DNA from: Dyadobacter jejuensis
Lineage (GTDB): Bacteria; Bacteroidota; Bacteroidia; Cytophagales; Spirosomataceae
NCBI RefSeq assembly: GCF_003149085.1
Contig: NZ_QGDT01000003.1
Span: 310,001-374,000, forward strand
Reading direction: 5' to 3'
Length of the DNA: 64,000 nucleotides
The first letter of the stretch is position 1. The number at the start of each line of letters is the position of its first letter. This document shows positions 16,764 through 24,531 of the stretch, piece after piece. Made by a program: the position numbers and the translations under genes. The notes beneath the pieces are model-generated. The model saw only the letters and a program-made list of their open reading frames with translations. It was not told where the DNA came from and ran no database searches.

Positions 16764-17492
16764 GTACTAGTGATAAAATACCTGAGATTTTGTATTTTTA
16801 TGGGTTTGTTTTTTACCCCAAAATGGGCCTTTTCACGGGATATTGCAGCGTTAAAAGAGGCTGATTCTCTGTTTGCTATGGCCCAATATACGGAAGCCCT
16901 CAGCCTGTATAAAAAAAACTTTACAAATTCCGAAAAAAATAACCAACCCATGGTTCTAAAGCTCGCTTTTTTGTCGGAAAGGACCGGGAATTATTCAGAT
17001 GTTCTGTTTTACTTGAGTCAACTGGCCCTTGTAAATCCGTCAAGAACCTTGTTTGAAAAGATGGATAAAATGGCTTCAGAGCATAATCTTAAAGGGTATG
17101 ATTTTAATGATTACAGCTATTTTATAATTTTTTATCGGAGGTATGGGGCCTATTTGCCCCTGCTATTATTGGTTTTTGGGGCCTATATCATTTACATCAT
17201 GTACTGGAAAACCAAGAGAAGACAGGGTATTCTGATCGTCCATAAGTTATCGATACTAACCTATTTGTTGGTAGTGGGGGTAATTATCAACTTGCCTTCT
17301 TTGTACCGTTCGGCGGTCATCACCAATCCCAAAACTTTTTTAAGGGAAAATCCTACCGCAGCGGCTTCCGTGGTCGATCGGGTAGGGAAGGGGCATAGGG
17401 TTACAATTCTTGGGTCTGTGGACCATTGGTATCGCATCATTTGGAACAACTCCATTGTTTATATCCGTCATTCTGACGTCAGAAATATTTAG
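16758..17492 (+). CDS. TPR and bacterial SH3 domain membrane protein (BatE-like)
   Basis: 244 residues from the preferred ATG at 16758, which opens a signal peptide (MQVLVIKYLRFCIFMGLFF). The ATG at 16725 is less likely since it falls in the tRNA promoter region. Residues about 28-105 are helical with a TPR-like ADSLFAMAQYTEALSLYKK unit, then two membrane segments (about 133-155 and 165-190), and a C-terminal SH3b-like domain with FLRENPTAAASVVDRV and HWYRIIW. The layout (TPR, membrane, SH3) resembles BatE of Bacteroidota aerotolerance operons, but the other bat genes are absent, so the name is not assigned. Confidence 0.65.
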   Translation: MQVLVIKYLRFCIFMGLFFTPKWAFSRDIAALKEADSLFAMAQYTEALSLYKKNFTNSEKNNQPMVLKLAFLSERTGNYSDVLFYLSQLALVNPSRTLFEKMDKMASEHNLKGYDFNDYSYFIIFYRRYGAYLPLLLLVFGAYIIYIMYWKTKRRQGILIVHKLSILTYLLVVGVIINLPSLYRSAVITNPKTFLRENPTAAASVVDRVGKGHRVTILGSVDHWYRIIWNNSIVYIRHSDVRNI

Positions 17493-17519
17493 TGGTTCTA
17501 GGTTGGTATCATTTTTTTG

Positions 17520-17527
17520 TAAGTTTG
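17520..17527 (+). promoter_or_regulatory. Candidate -7 box of the CHRD gene
   Basis: Exact TAAGTTTG, 43 bases before the CHRD start codon. No TTG lies at the ideal distance upstream (the nearest is 14 bases away), so the promoter is tentative. Confidence 0.35.
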
Positions 17528-17570
17528 TATGTATATTTATAGCCTATTTTCTTTATTTAATTGAAGTTGT

Positions 17571-18035
17571 ATGAAAAAGCCAATGAAACAAATTTTACTT
17601 TTATTTACTTCCATCTTCATGGTGGGGACTATGCTTTCCTGTAAAGAAGAAGGCCCTCACAAGGATGATATTGTAAAATTTACAGCCACGATCAACAGTG
17701 ATCAAACGGTTCCACGCGTATCAGCCGCTGGCAAGGGCATAGGAGTTTTTGAATACAATAAAAGTACAATGTCGCTGAAGTATAACATTACTTTTCAAAA
17801 CGTTACCCCCACTTCGGTGACCATTAATCATGCCACACCGGCTTGGGAAGCGGGGCCTATTTTGTTTGAACTTGCCAACAATCCAACTGGTGGACAAATC
17901 CAAGGATCCGAAACCTTGACCAACGACCAGCAAACTGCGCTGATCACGGGTACACTCTATGTGAATATCCCTACTAAGGACAACGTTTATGGGGAATTAA
18001 GGGGGCAAATTCTAGCTGACGAGGAAGAGTATTAA
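17571..18035 (+). CDS. CHRD domain lipoprotein
   Basis: 154-residue lipoprotein with one CHRD domain, a chordin-derived beta fold common in secreted bacterial proteins of unknown role. The signal MKKPMKQILLLFTSIF leads to the lipobox MLSC (Cys at about residue 24). The CHRD domain covers about residues 35-150 with its usual features: TINSDQTVPRVSAAGKG at the start, a NHATPAW segment, an LTNDQQTALITGTLYVNI block and a closing YGELRGQI. It stands alone between the SH3/TPR gene and a strong shared terminator. Confidence 0.88.
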   Translation: MKKPMKQILLLFTSIFMVGTMLSCKEEGPHKDDIVKFTATINSDQTVPRVSAAGKGIGVFEYNKSTMSLKYNITFQNVTPTSVTINHATPAWEAGPILFELANNPTGGQIQGSETLTNDQQTALITGTLYVNIPTKDNVYGELRGQILADEEEY

Positions 18036-18056
18036 GATATAGATGCTTCCCCAAAA

Positions 18057-18100
18057 AAATCGGCCTGTAAGTTATTTAATGCTTACAGGCCGATTTTTTA
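18057..18100. terminator. Bidirectional terminator between CHRD and DEAD-box genes
   Basis: A 15-bp perfect stem (18057-18071 with 18082-18096; AAATCGGCCTGTAAG and its complement) around a 10-base loop, A-run on the left and T-run on the right. Its right end touches the stop codon of the helicase gene. Confidence 0.93.
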
Positions 18101-19333
18101 TTTTTTCTTAGGTTTCTTTTTCTTGGATTGAAATTCTTCCACCTCTTTCATCAGGCTGGACAAATCCAGGTTGGTATCTTCAGTGAAGTTGATGGTCTCC
18201 TCATATTCGCTTTTGCTCATATCGAGCACATTAATAGGGTTGCCTAAGTAATGCTGTATTTCGTGAAGGAGGGGCTTCTCTTCAGGGCTACAAAAAGATA
18301 CCGCCTGACCCTTGTTTACCCCTCTTCCTGTTCGTCCTACCCGATGGACATAATTTTCTACCTGTTCGGGGAGGTCATAGTTTACCACAAAGTCCACGGC
18401 TTCTATATCGATACCCCTTGCCGAAACGTCGGTGGCTATCATCACATGGATATCCCCACTGCGGAATTGCTCCAAGGCAATAAATCTGTTTTCTTGATCT
18501 TTGTCGCCATGAAGGGTTACCGACTTTATTCCCATTCGTTCCAAGGCGGCAAATACCCTTTCGGCCCGGACTTTTGTCCGTACAAAAACCAGAATTTTGC
18601 TTTCTTCATTCTGCCTGATCATCCGTTCCAAAAAGAAACGTTTATCATCCATTTGGATATAGGTGACGGAATGGCTGATATTTTTGGCTACACGGTCATT
18701 GGGGGAGATCTGTATCCTTATGGCACGAGTGACTAACGAATAGGCTATTTTCTTGATTTGTTCATCGATGGTAGCCGAGAAAAACAGGGTCTGTCGTTTT
18801 TTGGGCAAATATTTGATGACATCTTGAATGTCCTTTAAAAATCCAAGCTTAAGCATATGGTCGGCTTCGTCGAGGATCAACGTCTGCACGTCAGTCAGTC
18901 GAATATGACCTTGATTGACCAGGTCAAAGAGTCGGCCAGGGGTGGCGATTAGTATATCTATTCCTTTTTCTAGTTTGGCAATCTGGGGGTCTTGTTCTAC
19001 CCCACCTACGATACCATAAGCGTGTACCTTGGTATGTTTGGAGAGCTGTTGAAACACCTTGGTGATTTGGGTGGCTAGCTCTCTGGTGGGTACCATTACC
19101 AGGCACTTAATTCCCTCTGAACGCGAGGAGCTTTTCTTTTTAAGGATCAAATCGATTACTGGAATGGCGAATGCCGCGGTTTTTCCGGTTCCCGTCTGCG
19201 CGATAGCCAGCACATCTTCTCCTTTAAGTATGGCCGGAATAGCCTTATATTGGATGTCTGTGGGTTTTTTAAACCCTGCTTCTGTCAAATTTAGTTTTAT
19301 TTCGTCGGCTATTCGGTAATCTTCAAATTTCAT
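18098..19333 (-). CDS. DEAD-box ATP-dependent RNA helicase
   Basis: 411-residue DEAD-box helicase that unwinds short RNA duplexes, probably in ribosome assembly or cold adaptation. All core motifs are present in order: Q motif with FKKPTDIQ, motif I AQTGTGKTAAF, Ia PTRELATQ, Ib TPGRL, II DEAD, III SAT, IV ILVFVRTK, V ATDVSARGIDI and VI HRVGRTGRG. A short C-terminal Lys-rich tail (KKKKPKKK) may bind RNA. It resembles the RhlE group in length and motifs. It is a single gene that converges on the CHRD gene. Confidence 0.93.
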   Translation of the reverse strand: MKFEDYRIADEIKLNLTEAGFKKPTDIQYKAIPAILKGEDVLAIAQTGTGKTAAFAIPVIDLILKKKSSSRSEGIKCLVMVPTRELATQITKVFQQLSKHTKVHAYGIVGGVEQDPQIAKLEKGIDILIATPGRLFDLVNQGHIRLTDVQTLILDEADHMLKLGFLKDIQDVIKYLPKKRQTLFFSATIDEQIKKIAYSLVTRAIRIQISPNDRVAKNISHSVTYIQMDDKRFFLERMIRQNEESKILVFVRTKVRAERVFAALERMGIKSVTLHGDKDQENRFIALEQFRSGDIHVMIATDVSARGIDIEAVDFVVNYDLPEQVENYVHRVGRTGRGVNKGQAVSFCSPEEKPLLHEIQHYLGNPINVLDMSKSEYEETINFTEDTNLDLSSLMKEVEEFQSKKKKPKKK

Positions 19334-19547
19334 ATGGATTGGGCTATGACAGGCACTATCTGCTAGTATCTATCGGTAAATTTGGTACAAAGATAAAACC
19401 CTTAAGTGATATAATAGGTTATTGTATTCTTAAGGCTCGATATATTGGTAGGGTTAGTCTAGGTATTGCTTTTGGAATATATGACCTGGACCAGTAAATT
19501 GCTGAAACTATAAAATGGGTTTATAGAATTTAAGATAGGAAAAATCG

Positions 19548-19934
19548 ATGAGTAAAAAATGTTTTTGTGGATCAAGTGAGGCGTTTTCTACATGTTGTTC
19601 CCCCCTGCTGAGTGGGAAAGTAAAGGCGGGCTCGGCGTTACAACTGATGCGTTCCCGGTATTCGGCCTATGTTACCCATCATATCGACTACCTCCTCACT
19701 ACTACCCATGTCTCCAAAAGAGGGGAGTTTGATAGGGATGAGGTGGGTTCTTGGGCGCGGGCAAATATTTGGAAAGACCTGGAGATCGTGAAGGCGGATG
19801 AGAATCGGGTCGAATTTATAGCGCAGTTCAGAGATAAAATGGGCAAATTGCGTTTGCACCATGAAAAGTCCACCTTTGTTAAGGAAGATGGGATCTGGTA
19901 CTATCTGGATGGTGTTTTTAACGAAGCTATTTAA
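19548..19934 (+). CDS. YchJ family protein with N-terminal SEC-C metal motif
   Basis: 128-residue YchJ-like protein. The N-terminus KKCFCGSSEAFSTCCSP is a SEC-C zinc motif (C-x-C-x8-CC). LMRSRYSAYVTHHIDYLLTTTH is the family hallmark that follows, and the rest forms an NTF2-like cone (FIAQFRDKMGKLRLHHEKSTF). The cellular role is not defined. It is followed after 13 bases by a small membrane protein gene, likely cotranscribed. Confidence 0.88.
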   Translation: MSKKCFCGSSEAFSTCCSPLLSGKVKAGSALQLMRSRYSAYVTHHIDYLLTTTHVSKRGEFDRDEVGSWARANIWKDLEIVKADENRVEFIAQFRDKMGKLRLHHEKSTFVKEDGIWYYLDGVFNEAI

Positions 19935-19947
19935 CTAAACTTCGAAT

Positions 19948-20247
19948 ATGGTTTTCAGACAATTTGCGATTGGCCGATTTATGGTGAGCTTTATCGTTTT
20001 TATTTTATGTTATATGGCGGCTGGTAATTTGCGGGATGGTTTCTTTCAAATGCTGGTGGCAGGGCTTTTTGTCCTTACGCTTTATATTTTTAAGGAAATG
20101 AAACAAGGGCACTTGGAAGAGTTAGCGCACAAAGATCAGGAATGGTTAGAGCGGTTCGAGGCCTATAAGCAGGACCTAGAGGCCATCAATCGATATAACG
20201 AACTTCAATCGAACCGCCCCTCTAGCCAGGACATCGAGGAGGATTAA
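19948..20247 (+). CDS. Small membrane protein of unknown function
   Basis: 99 residues, not recognised. Two hydrophobic segments (about residues 11-27 and 33-49) are joined by a short GNLRDG turn. The remaining half is charged and helical, from about residue 52, and probably coiled coil (EEMKQG-type heptads, many Glu, Lys and Gln), ending in an acidic DIEED tail. It lies 13 bases after the ychJ-like gene and converges on the VF530-type gene. The reading frame is the only long one here and is supported by the spacing. Confidence 0.6.
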   Translation: MVFRQFAIGRFMVSFIVFILCYMAAGNLRDGFFQMLVAGLFVLTLYIFKEMKQGHLEELAHKDQEWLERFEAYKQDLEAINRYNELQSNRPSSQDIEED

Positions 20248-20263
20248 AGCATTGGCCAAAACC

Positions 20264-20494
20264 TTATCGGCGGTCGAGCATACGAAGGTATAGCTGCTCT
20301 ACTTTAAGGCGTGCCCAGGGGGTCTTTCTTAAGAATTTGAGGCTGCTTTTTATGGATGGATCCTTTTGGAAACAGTTGATATTAATATAGTAGCCCAATT
20401 GCTCCCATCCATAGTAATCATATAGTTCGGTTAAAATATATTCTAAGGTTTTGCCATGTAGGGGGTTGTTGGGCTGTTGGGAAGTTTCATTCAT
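20264..20494 (-). CDS. VF530 (DUF2132) family small DNA-binding protein
   Basis: 76-residue member of the VF530/DUF2132 family. The diagnostic core is present: [15 protein letters not shown], then [31 protein letters not shown] and KVEQLYLRM, nearly the whole family consensus. The Vibrio founder protein is reported to have a DNA-binding-like fold; its role is unknown. Its upstream region overlaps the promoter of the divergent Gfo/Idh gene. Confidence 0.88.
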   Translation of the reverse strand: MNETSQQPNNPLHGKTLEYILTELYDYYGWEQLGYYININCFQKDPSIKSSLKFLRKTPWARLKVEQLYLRMLDRR

Positions 20495-20509
20495 GGCATT
20501 TTAGCTTTG
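20477..20509 (+). promoter_or_regulatory. Candidate promoter of the Gfo/Idh oxidoreductase gene
   Basis: TTG at 20477-20479, 22-base spacer, exact -7 box TAGCTTTG at 20502-20509. It lies 35 bases before the start codon and overlaps the 5' end of the divergent VF530-type gene. Confidence 0.45.
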
Positions 20510-20543
20510 TTTTTAAATAAGTAATAAATAAACTGTAAAGATA

Positions 20544-21524
20544 GTGATGGATCAAATAAAATGGGGAATAATTGGTTGTGGAAACGTGACAGAAGTGAAG
20601 AGCGGCCCGGCATTTAATAAAGTTGTCAACTCTAGCTTGGTAGCGGTGATGCGCCGTGATGGTACTTTGGCGGCCGATTATGCCAAAAGACATGGAGTGC
20701 CTCGCTGGTACGACCAGGTAGACGATCTTATTAATGATCCGGAGGTCAATGCCATCTATATAGCCACCCCTCCCGATGTTCACGAGGCCTATACCGAAAA
20801 GGCCCTTCGAGCGGGAAAGCCCGTGTATGTAGAAAAACCCATGGCTCGAAATGCCGCCGAATGTGCCCGTATGTTTGAAGTAAGCCGCCAGACAGAGGTC
20901 CCTTTGTTTGTAGCCTACTATCGACGTACCCTTCCATACTTTGTAAAATTAAAGGAACTGGTCGATTCTCAGGTCATTGGAGACATTCGCTTCGTGGATA
21001 TTACCCTGCAATGGCAGCCCTACGACGAAGAGGTTGGGGCCGACGCAAAACCCCGCTGGCGGGTAGATCCAGAAATATCTGGAGGGGGGCACTTTCATGA
21101 TCTTGCTTCCCACCAGTTCGATTTATTAGAGTATATTTTGGGACCTATTAAGTCTGCACAGGGTATTTCAAGGAATCAGGCTGGACTGTACAAGGCCGAC
21201 GATATCACGATGGCCAACTTTGAGTTCGAATCGGGTGCGTTAGGAAAAGGGAGCTGGTGCTATACCGTCGACAAGGCCCAGAGAGAGGATGCGGCTACCA
21301 TTATAGGGAGTAAAGGTCGAATTGATTTCTCATTTTTCGAGAAGTTTGATATTCGTTTAGAAACGGCTTCTGGTTCTCAAACATTTACGATCCCATACCC
21401 TGAGCATGTCCAGCAACCATTGATAGACCTGATCGTAAAAGACCTCCGTGGAGAGGGCAAATGCCCCAGTACCGGTGCCAGTGGCATGCGTGCCAATATG
21501 ATTTTGGACTGGATAACGGCATAG
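20544..21524 (+). CDS. Gfo/Idh/MocA family NAD(P)-dependent oxidoreductase
   Basis: 326-residue oxidoreductase of the Gfo/Idh/MocA family, which oxidises or reduces sugars, inositols and related alcohols. The N-terminal Rossmann domain opens with WGIIGCGNVTEVKSGPAF (dinucleotide-binding GxGxxT-like turn). IYIATPPDVHEAY and VEKPMARN carry the conserved EKP Lys. In the C-terminal domain GGGHFHDLASHQFDLLEYI contains the usual catalytic Asp and His. The substrate is not predictable. It is alone, with a candidate promoter at 20477-20509. Confidence 0.9.
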   Translation: MMDQIKWGIIGCGNVTEVKSGPAFNKVVNSSLVAVMRRDGTLAADYAKRHGVPRWYDQVDDLINDPEVNAIYIATPPDVHEAYTEKALRAGKPVYVEKPMARNAAECARMFEVSRQTEVPLFVAYYRRTLPYFVKLKELVDSQVIGDIRFVDITLQWQPYDEEVGADAKPRWRVDPEISGGGHFHDLASHQFDLLEYILGPIKSAQGISRNQAGLYKADDITMANFEFESGALGKGSWCYTVDKAQREDAATIIGSKGRIDFSFFEKFDIRLETASGSQTFTIPYPEHVQQPLIDLIVKDLRGEGKCPSTGASGMRANMILDWITA

Positions 21525-21651
21525 ATATTTTCTTACCGTAGGGTTTATTCAAAATTCAGTCCGTAAATTTACCTCCAAAATTGGGTATGGTCTGCGTAGC
21601 GTCTATTCCCAGTCGATCGAAAGATGTATGTCACATTAAACGTAAAAGGTC

Positions 21652-21765
21652 ATGGCAAAGGGGAAAAATCTGGACAAAGGGAGTAGCAAAAAAGAGCCCG
21701 AGAAAAATTTAAAAGAAAAAAGAGCCGAGAAAAAGGCCAAAAAGGACGGTAAGAAAGACTACTAA
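21652..21765 (+). CDS. Lys-rich microprotein of 37 residues
   Basis: ATG at 21652, stop at 21763-21765. The product is 37 residues with about 16 Lys or Arg and several Glu, opening MAKGKNLDKG and ending KAKKDGKKDY. It has no hydrophobic segment and would be a disordered or helical basic peptide. It stands between the Gfo/Idh gene and a rho-independent terminator at 21793, which supports a real transcript. Similar tiny Lys/Glu-rich peptides occur in Cytophagales genomes to my recollection, but I cannot name the family or a role. Confidence 0.55.
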   Translation: MAKGKNLDKGSSKKEPEKNLKEKRAEKKAKKDGKKDY

Positions 21766-21792
21766 GTAGAACGATCTAAGTAGTTGGGTAGA

Positions 21793-21828
21793 ACGCAGCC
21801 TGCCTGAAAATGGTTGGCTGTGTTTTTT
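21793..21828 (+). terminator. Terminator after the Lys-rich microprotein gene
   Basis: Arms ACGCAGCC (21793-21800) and GGCTGTGT (21816-21823) pair with one G-T pair, and T-rich sequence follows. It begins 28 bases after the microprotein stop. Confidence 0.75.
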
Positions 21829-21854
21829 ATAAGAGATGGACTTCCCTGTGTTGT

Positions 21855-22751
21855 ATGCTAACTGTAACTGATGAAATAGCCCATTGGGCAAGGGAATTGC
21901 CGAATTGCCGAATAGAGAAGCTCCCCCTATTTAATGGACTCATAGCGCCATTGATACTCGAACACCCCTCCAAACCACCCGTATTAGTGGCCATCGTGTC
22001 CCTTCAGGCTTGGCAAAACGCTCCGAATGGGCGGCAGGACTTGAGGTGTTATTATATTCAATATATACAGGCACACCGCAATCGTTATGGAGCCGCTGTC
22101 CTGTTATGGGAGGATCAGTGGAGAGGGAAAAAATCGATTGTTCAGTCGAGACTTCGTGGACTCATTGGTCTATCCGAAACGCTACCCGGCAGATTGACCC
22201 AAGTGCGGAGAGTGGATAAAGCGACATCCAAACAATTCTTGAATAACCATCATTTGCAAGGTGCTACCATGTCCAAATATCAATTTGGATTGTACCTTCC
22301 TAAGCAATATTTTAGGGTATTAAACCCTAGTTTACAGATGGTTACTGGTGATTCCGAAGAATTGTTGGTCTCTGTCGCTACGTTTAGTCACGTTCGTGTT
22401 TTTAAAAAGAAGGGCAGGCCTTATCGTTCCTTTGAGTTGATTCGATTTGCCAATCTAATAGATCATACCGTAGTGGGGGGCTTAAGTAAATTAATAAAAG
22501 CGTTTTCCCTAGAGGTGCATGCCGACGATCTGATGACCTATGCTGACCTGGATTGGTCCGATGGCTCCGGCTATGAGCGTCTTGGATTTGCGCCTATTTC
22601 TTGTAGTCCGGCCGTCTCATTTAGTATCGGTGCACCCCAGTGGCAACGAGTAGCCCTGTCCCCGACCAGTCAGCCAGTCGACGGCAACACGGAGATATGG
22701 AATCAGGGAAGTGTAAAATTGGTTAAGTCATTTGACGCTTCCCCATGTTAA
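21855..22751 (+). CDS. Protein resembling the Vsr-like/Mom-like module of phage-encoded endonucleases
   Basis: 298 residues from ATG 21855 (an earlier ATG at 21810 lies inside the terminator and is unlikely). The middle part, LLWEDQWRGKKSIVQSRL and then LIGLSE, followed by a FLNNHHLQGATMSKYQFGLYL segment, and the C-terminal part, RSFELIRFANLIDHTVVGG and LSKLIKAF, then MTYADLDWSDGSGYERLGF, follow the order seen in phage genes that join a Vsr/homing-type nuclease to a GNAT-like Mom domain. The N-terminal 60 residues look unrelated. Neither modification nor cleavage is shown. It precedes miaA and may share its transcript. No second copy or phage gene lies nearby. Confidence 0.5.
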   Translation: MLTVTDEIAHWARELPNCRIEKLPLFNGLIAPLILEHPSKPPVLVAIVSLQAWQNAPNGRQDLRCYYIQYIQAHRNRYGAAVLLWEDQWRGKKSIVQSRLRGLIGLSETLPGRLTQVRRVDKATSKQFLNNHHLQGATMSKYQFGLYLPKQYFRVLNPSLQMVTGDSEELLVSVATFSHVRVFKKKGRPYRSFELIRFANLIDHTVVGGLSKLIKAFSLEVHADDLMTYADLDWSDGSGYERLGFAPISCSPAVSFSIGAPQWQRVALSPTSQPVDGNTEIWNQGSVKLVKSFDASPC

Positions 22752-22821
22752 AGGATAGGTTAAAAGGCGAGTATCATTATAATGAAAGTGTAGCATGGCT
22801 ATAGGTGAACACAAAGACAGT

Positions 22822-23748
22822 ATGGAGCAAACGCCACTTTTGGTGCTTTTAGGGCCCACCGCATCGGGCAAGACCAGGCTAGCCGTACAGGTGGCACTTC
22901 GGCTAGGTGGCGAGATTGTCAGTGTGGACTCCCGGCAGGTGTATCGGGGAATGGATATAGGTACAGGTAAGGATTTGGCGGAATATACGGGAGTCCCCTA
23001 TCACCTCATCGATATTGTGGCTGCAGGGCATCAATATAATGTGCGTGAATTTGTGGAGGACTTTAGGAAGGTATATCCCAGTATTGTTGCGAAAGGGAGG
23101 GTTCCTTTGCTTTGTGGCGGTACGGGCATGTATCTTCAAGCACTTTTGGCCGGGCATCGGCATTTGGAAATCCCTATTGATCCTTCTTTGAGAGAGCGGC
23201 TCCACACCATGGATCGAGATGCTCTCCTACTGCTTTGGGAAAGACTTCCGGGCCATCTCTTTCCCTCTGCCGATATCTCTACCACAAAACGATTGATGAG
23301 AGCCATTGAAATCGTCACCTTTTTGTCGGCCAATCCTGACATTGATCCAGAAACCATCGAAAATCGGGCTTATCCGGCTGTGGTATTTGGGCTTAACCCT
23401 GACAGGGACCTTCGCAGGCACAGAATTACGATAAGACTTAAAGATCGGCTTGCGAACGGACTGATTGAAGAGGTGGCTTCCTTGCTCAATAAGGGGCTGT
23501 CGGCTGAGGAGCTTATTTACTATGGCCTTGAATATAAATGGATCACGATGTACTTGGTCGGGGATCTGAAATACGACGAAATGGTTGCCAAATTAGAAAC
23601 TGAAATTCATCGTTTCGCAAAGCGGCAGATGACATTTTTCAGAAAAATGGAAAAGGATGGGGTAGCCATAAATTGGTTAAACCCAAATGAACCAATTGAT
23701 CAACAAACAAATTATATTGTAGATACCTATAGAAGGTATAAAATTTAA
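22822..23748 (+). CDS. miaA: tRNA dimethylallyltransferase (MiaA family)
   Basis: 308 residues from ATG 22822; an ATG at 22795 would add 9 residues. MiaA transfers a dimethylallyl group to A37 of tRNAs that read U-starting codons. The P-loop GPTASGKT lies near residue 10, followed by SVDSRQVYRGMDIGTGK, PYHLIDIVAAG and LCGGTGMYLQALL, all family landmarks. The sequence differs from the commonest form (the region after DIGTGK is shorter), so it may be a second MiaA-type paralogue of the kind found in Bacteroidota. It ends with the usual FAKRQMTFFRKM-like tail. Confidence 0.85.
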   Translation: MEQTPLLVLLGPTASGKTRLAVQVALRLGGEIVSVDSRQVYRGMDIGTGKDLAEYTGVPYHLIDIVAAGHQYNVREFVEDFRKVYPSIVAKGRVPLLCGGTGMYLQALLAGHRHLEIPIDPSLRERLHTMDRDALLLLWERLPGHLFPSADISTTKRLMRAIEIVTFLSANPDIDPETIENRAYPAVVFGLNPDRDLRRHRITIRLKDRLANGLIEEVASLLNKGLSAEELIYYGLEYKWITMYLVGDLKYDEMVAKLETEIHRFAKRQMTFFRKMEKDGVAINWLNPNEPIDQQTNYIVDTYRRYKI

Positions 23749-23775
23749 ACTAGAAATATTTCCATTTATCTCCCT

Positions 23776-24195
23776 ATGACAAAAAGAGTGAGCAGTCTGT
23801 TATTATTAGGACTCTTGGCCATTACGAATGCCTATTTATTATCGCACCCCAATATCGTGGGTAAGTTGGGTATACTGCTCTACCAGCATTATTATATCAA
23901 GACCTTTCCAAGGGCCTTACTGACGGTCAGTCTGGTACTATTGGGCGTTATTATTATAAGCGAAGCCGTTGTGCGTTGGGCACAGCCTGGCAAGGCGAAA
24001 ATGTTGTTGGGGGGCTTTATGGGGCTATCGGTAGCATTTTTATGGTATGTTCATCATACGTTTAGTACGGTGACTTATCGAATGACAGGCAAATCCTTTA
24101 TATATGGGGCCTATTTATTACCGGTTATTATGACTGGCATTTTTGGTTGGTATCTTATAAAATTGTTATTAGGTTCAGGGCAAAAGGAGTGCTAG
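23776..24195 (+). CDS. Small polytopic membrane protein, unknown
   Basis: 139 residues, not recognised. Hydropathy shows about four membrane segments (about residues 4-24, 46-64, 75-94 and 108-131) joined by short loops with a RWAQPGKAK basic stretch. It lies 27 bases after miaA on the same strand and could be cotranscribed. The composition and length fit a small Bacteroidota membrane protein; no function can be inferred. Confidence 0.6.
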   Translation: MTKRVSSLLLLGLLAITNAYLLSHPNIVGKLGILLYQHYYIKTFPRALLTVSLVLLGVIIISEAVVRWAQPGKAKMLLGGFMGLSVAFLWYVHHTFSTVTYRMTGKSFIYGAYLLPVIMTGIFGWYLIKLLLGSGQKEC

Positions 24196-24417
24196 TTCGT
24201 CTAAATAAAGGTAGTTCTTGGTTAGAAAAATCAAGTTGGAGAAGGGCAAATAGGATGCAGGCCTTAAAAAGTAGAATTAAAAATATAAATTGTGAAACTT
24301 TAAACTATCAAAATTGAATTTTCACAAATAAAACATAGATAGTAATAGAAAGTACATGGAATTTTAAGATATTGCAGCTAGTGTTTGAGCCCTTCTCGCA
24401 AGCATAATGATAGATTT

Positions 24418-24434
24418 CATGTTAAGATAACATG
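24418..24434. promoter_or_regulatory. Operator-like palindrome upstream of citrate synthase
   Basis: Perfect 7-bp arms CATGTTA and TAACATG separated by AGA. It lies about 30 bases before the -33 element of the gltA promoter, where an activator or repressor could bind. The binding factor is unknown. Confidence 0.45.
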
Positions 24435-24464
24435 TCTGCTAAGTAGAATCTGATTCAAACGCCG

Positions 24465-24498
24465 TTTTGATTTTGCGTATCTCGCTCAATCATATTTG
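24465..24498 (+). promoter_or_regulatory. Candidate promoter of citrate synthase
   Basis: TTTTG at 24465-24469, 21-base spacer, CATATTTG at 24491-24498 (one mismatch to TAnnTTTG). It lies 33 bases before the start codon. Confidence 0.4.
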
Positions 24499-24531
24499 TA
24501 CTAACCTTTTAATAATTTTATTTTAGTTTAT

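Larger units (their letters stand above)
24196..24531. other. Intergenic control region of citrate synthase
   Basis: 336 bases, AT-rich, without a gene. It holds the operator-like palindrome at 24418-24434 and a candidate promoter at 24465-24498 described separately. I see nothing else. Confidence 0.5.
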
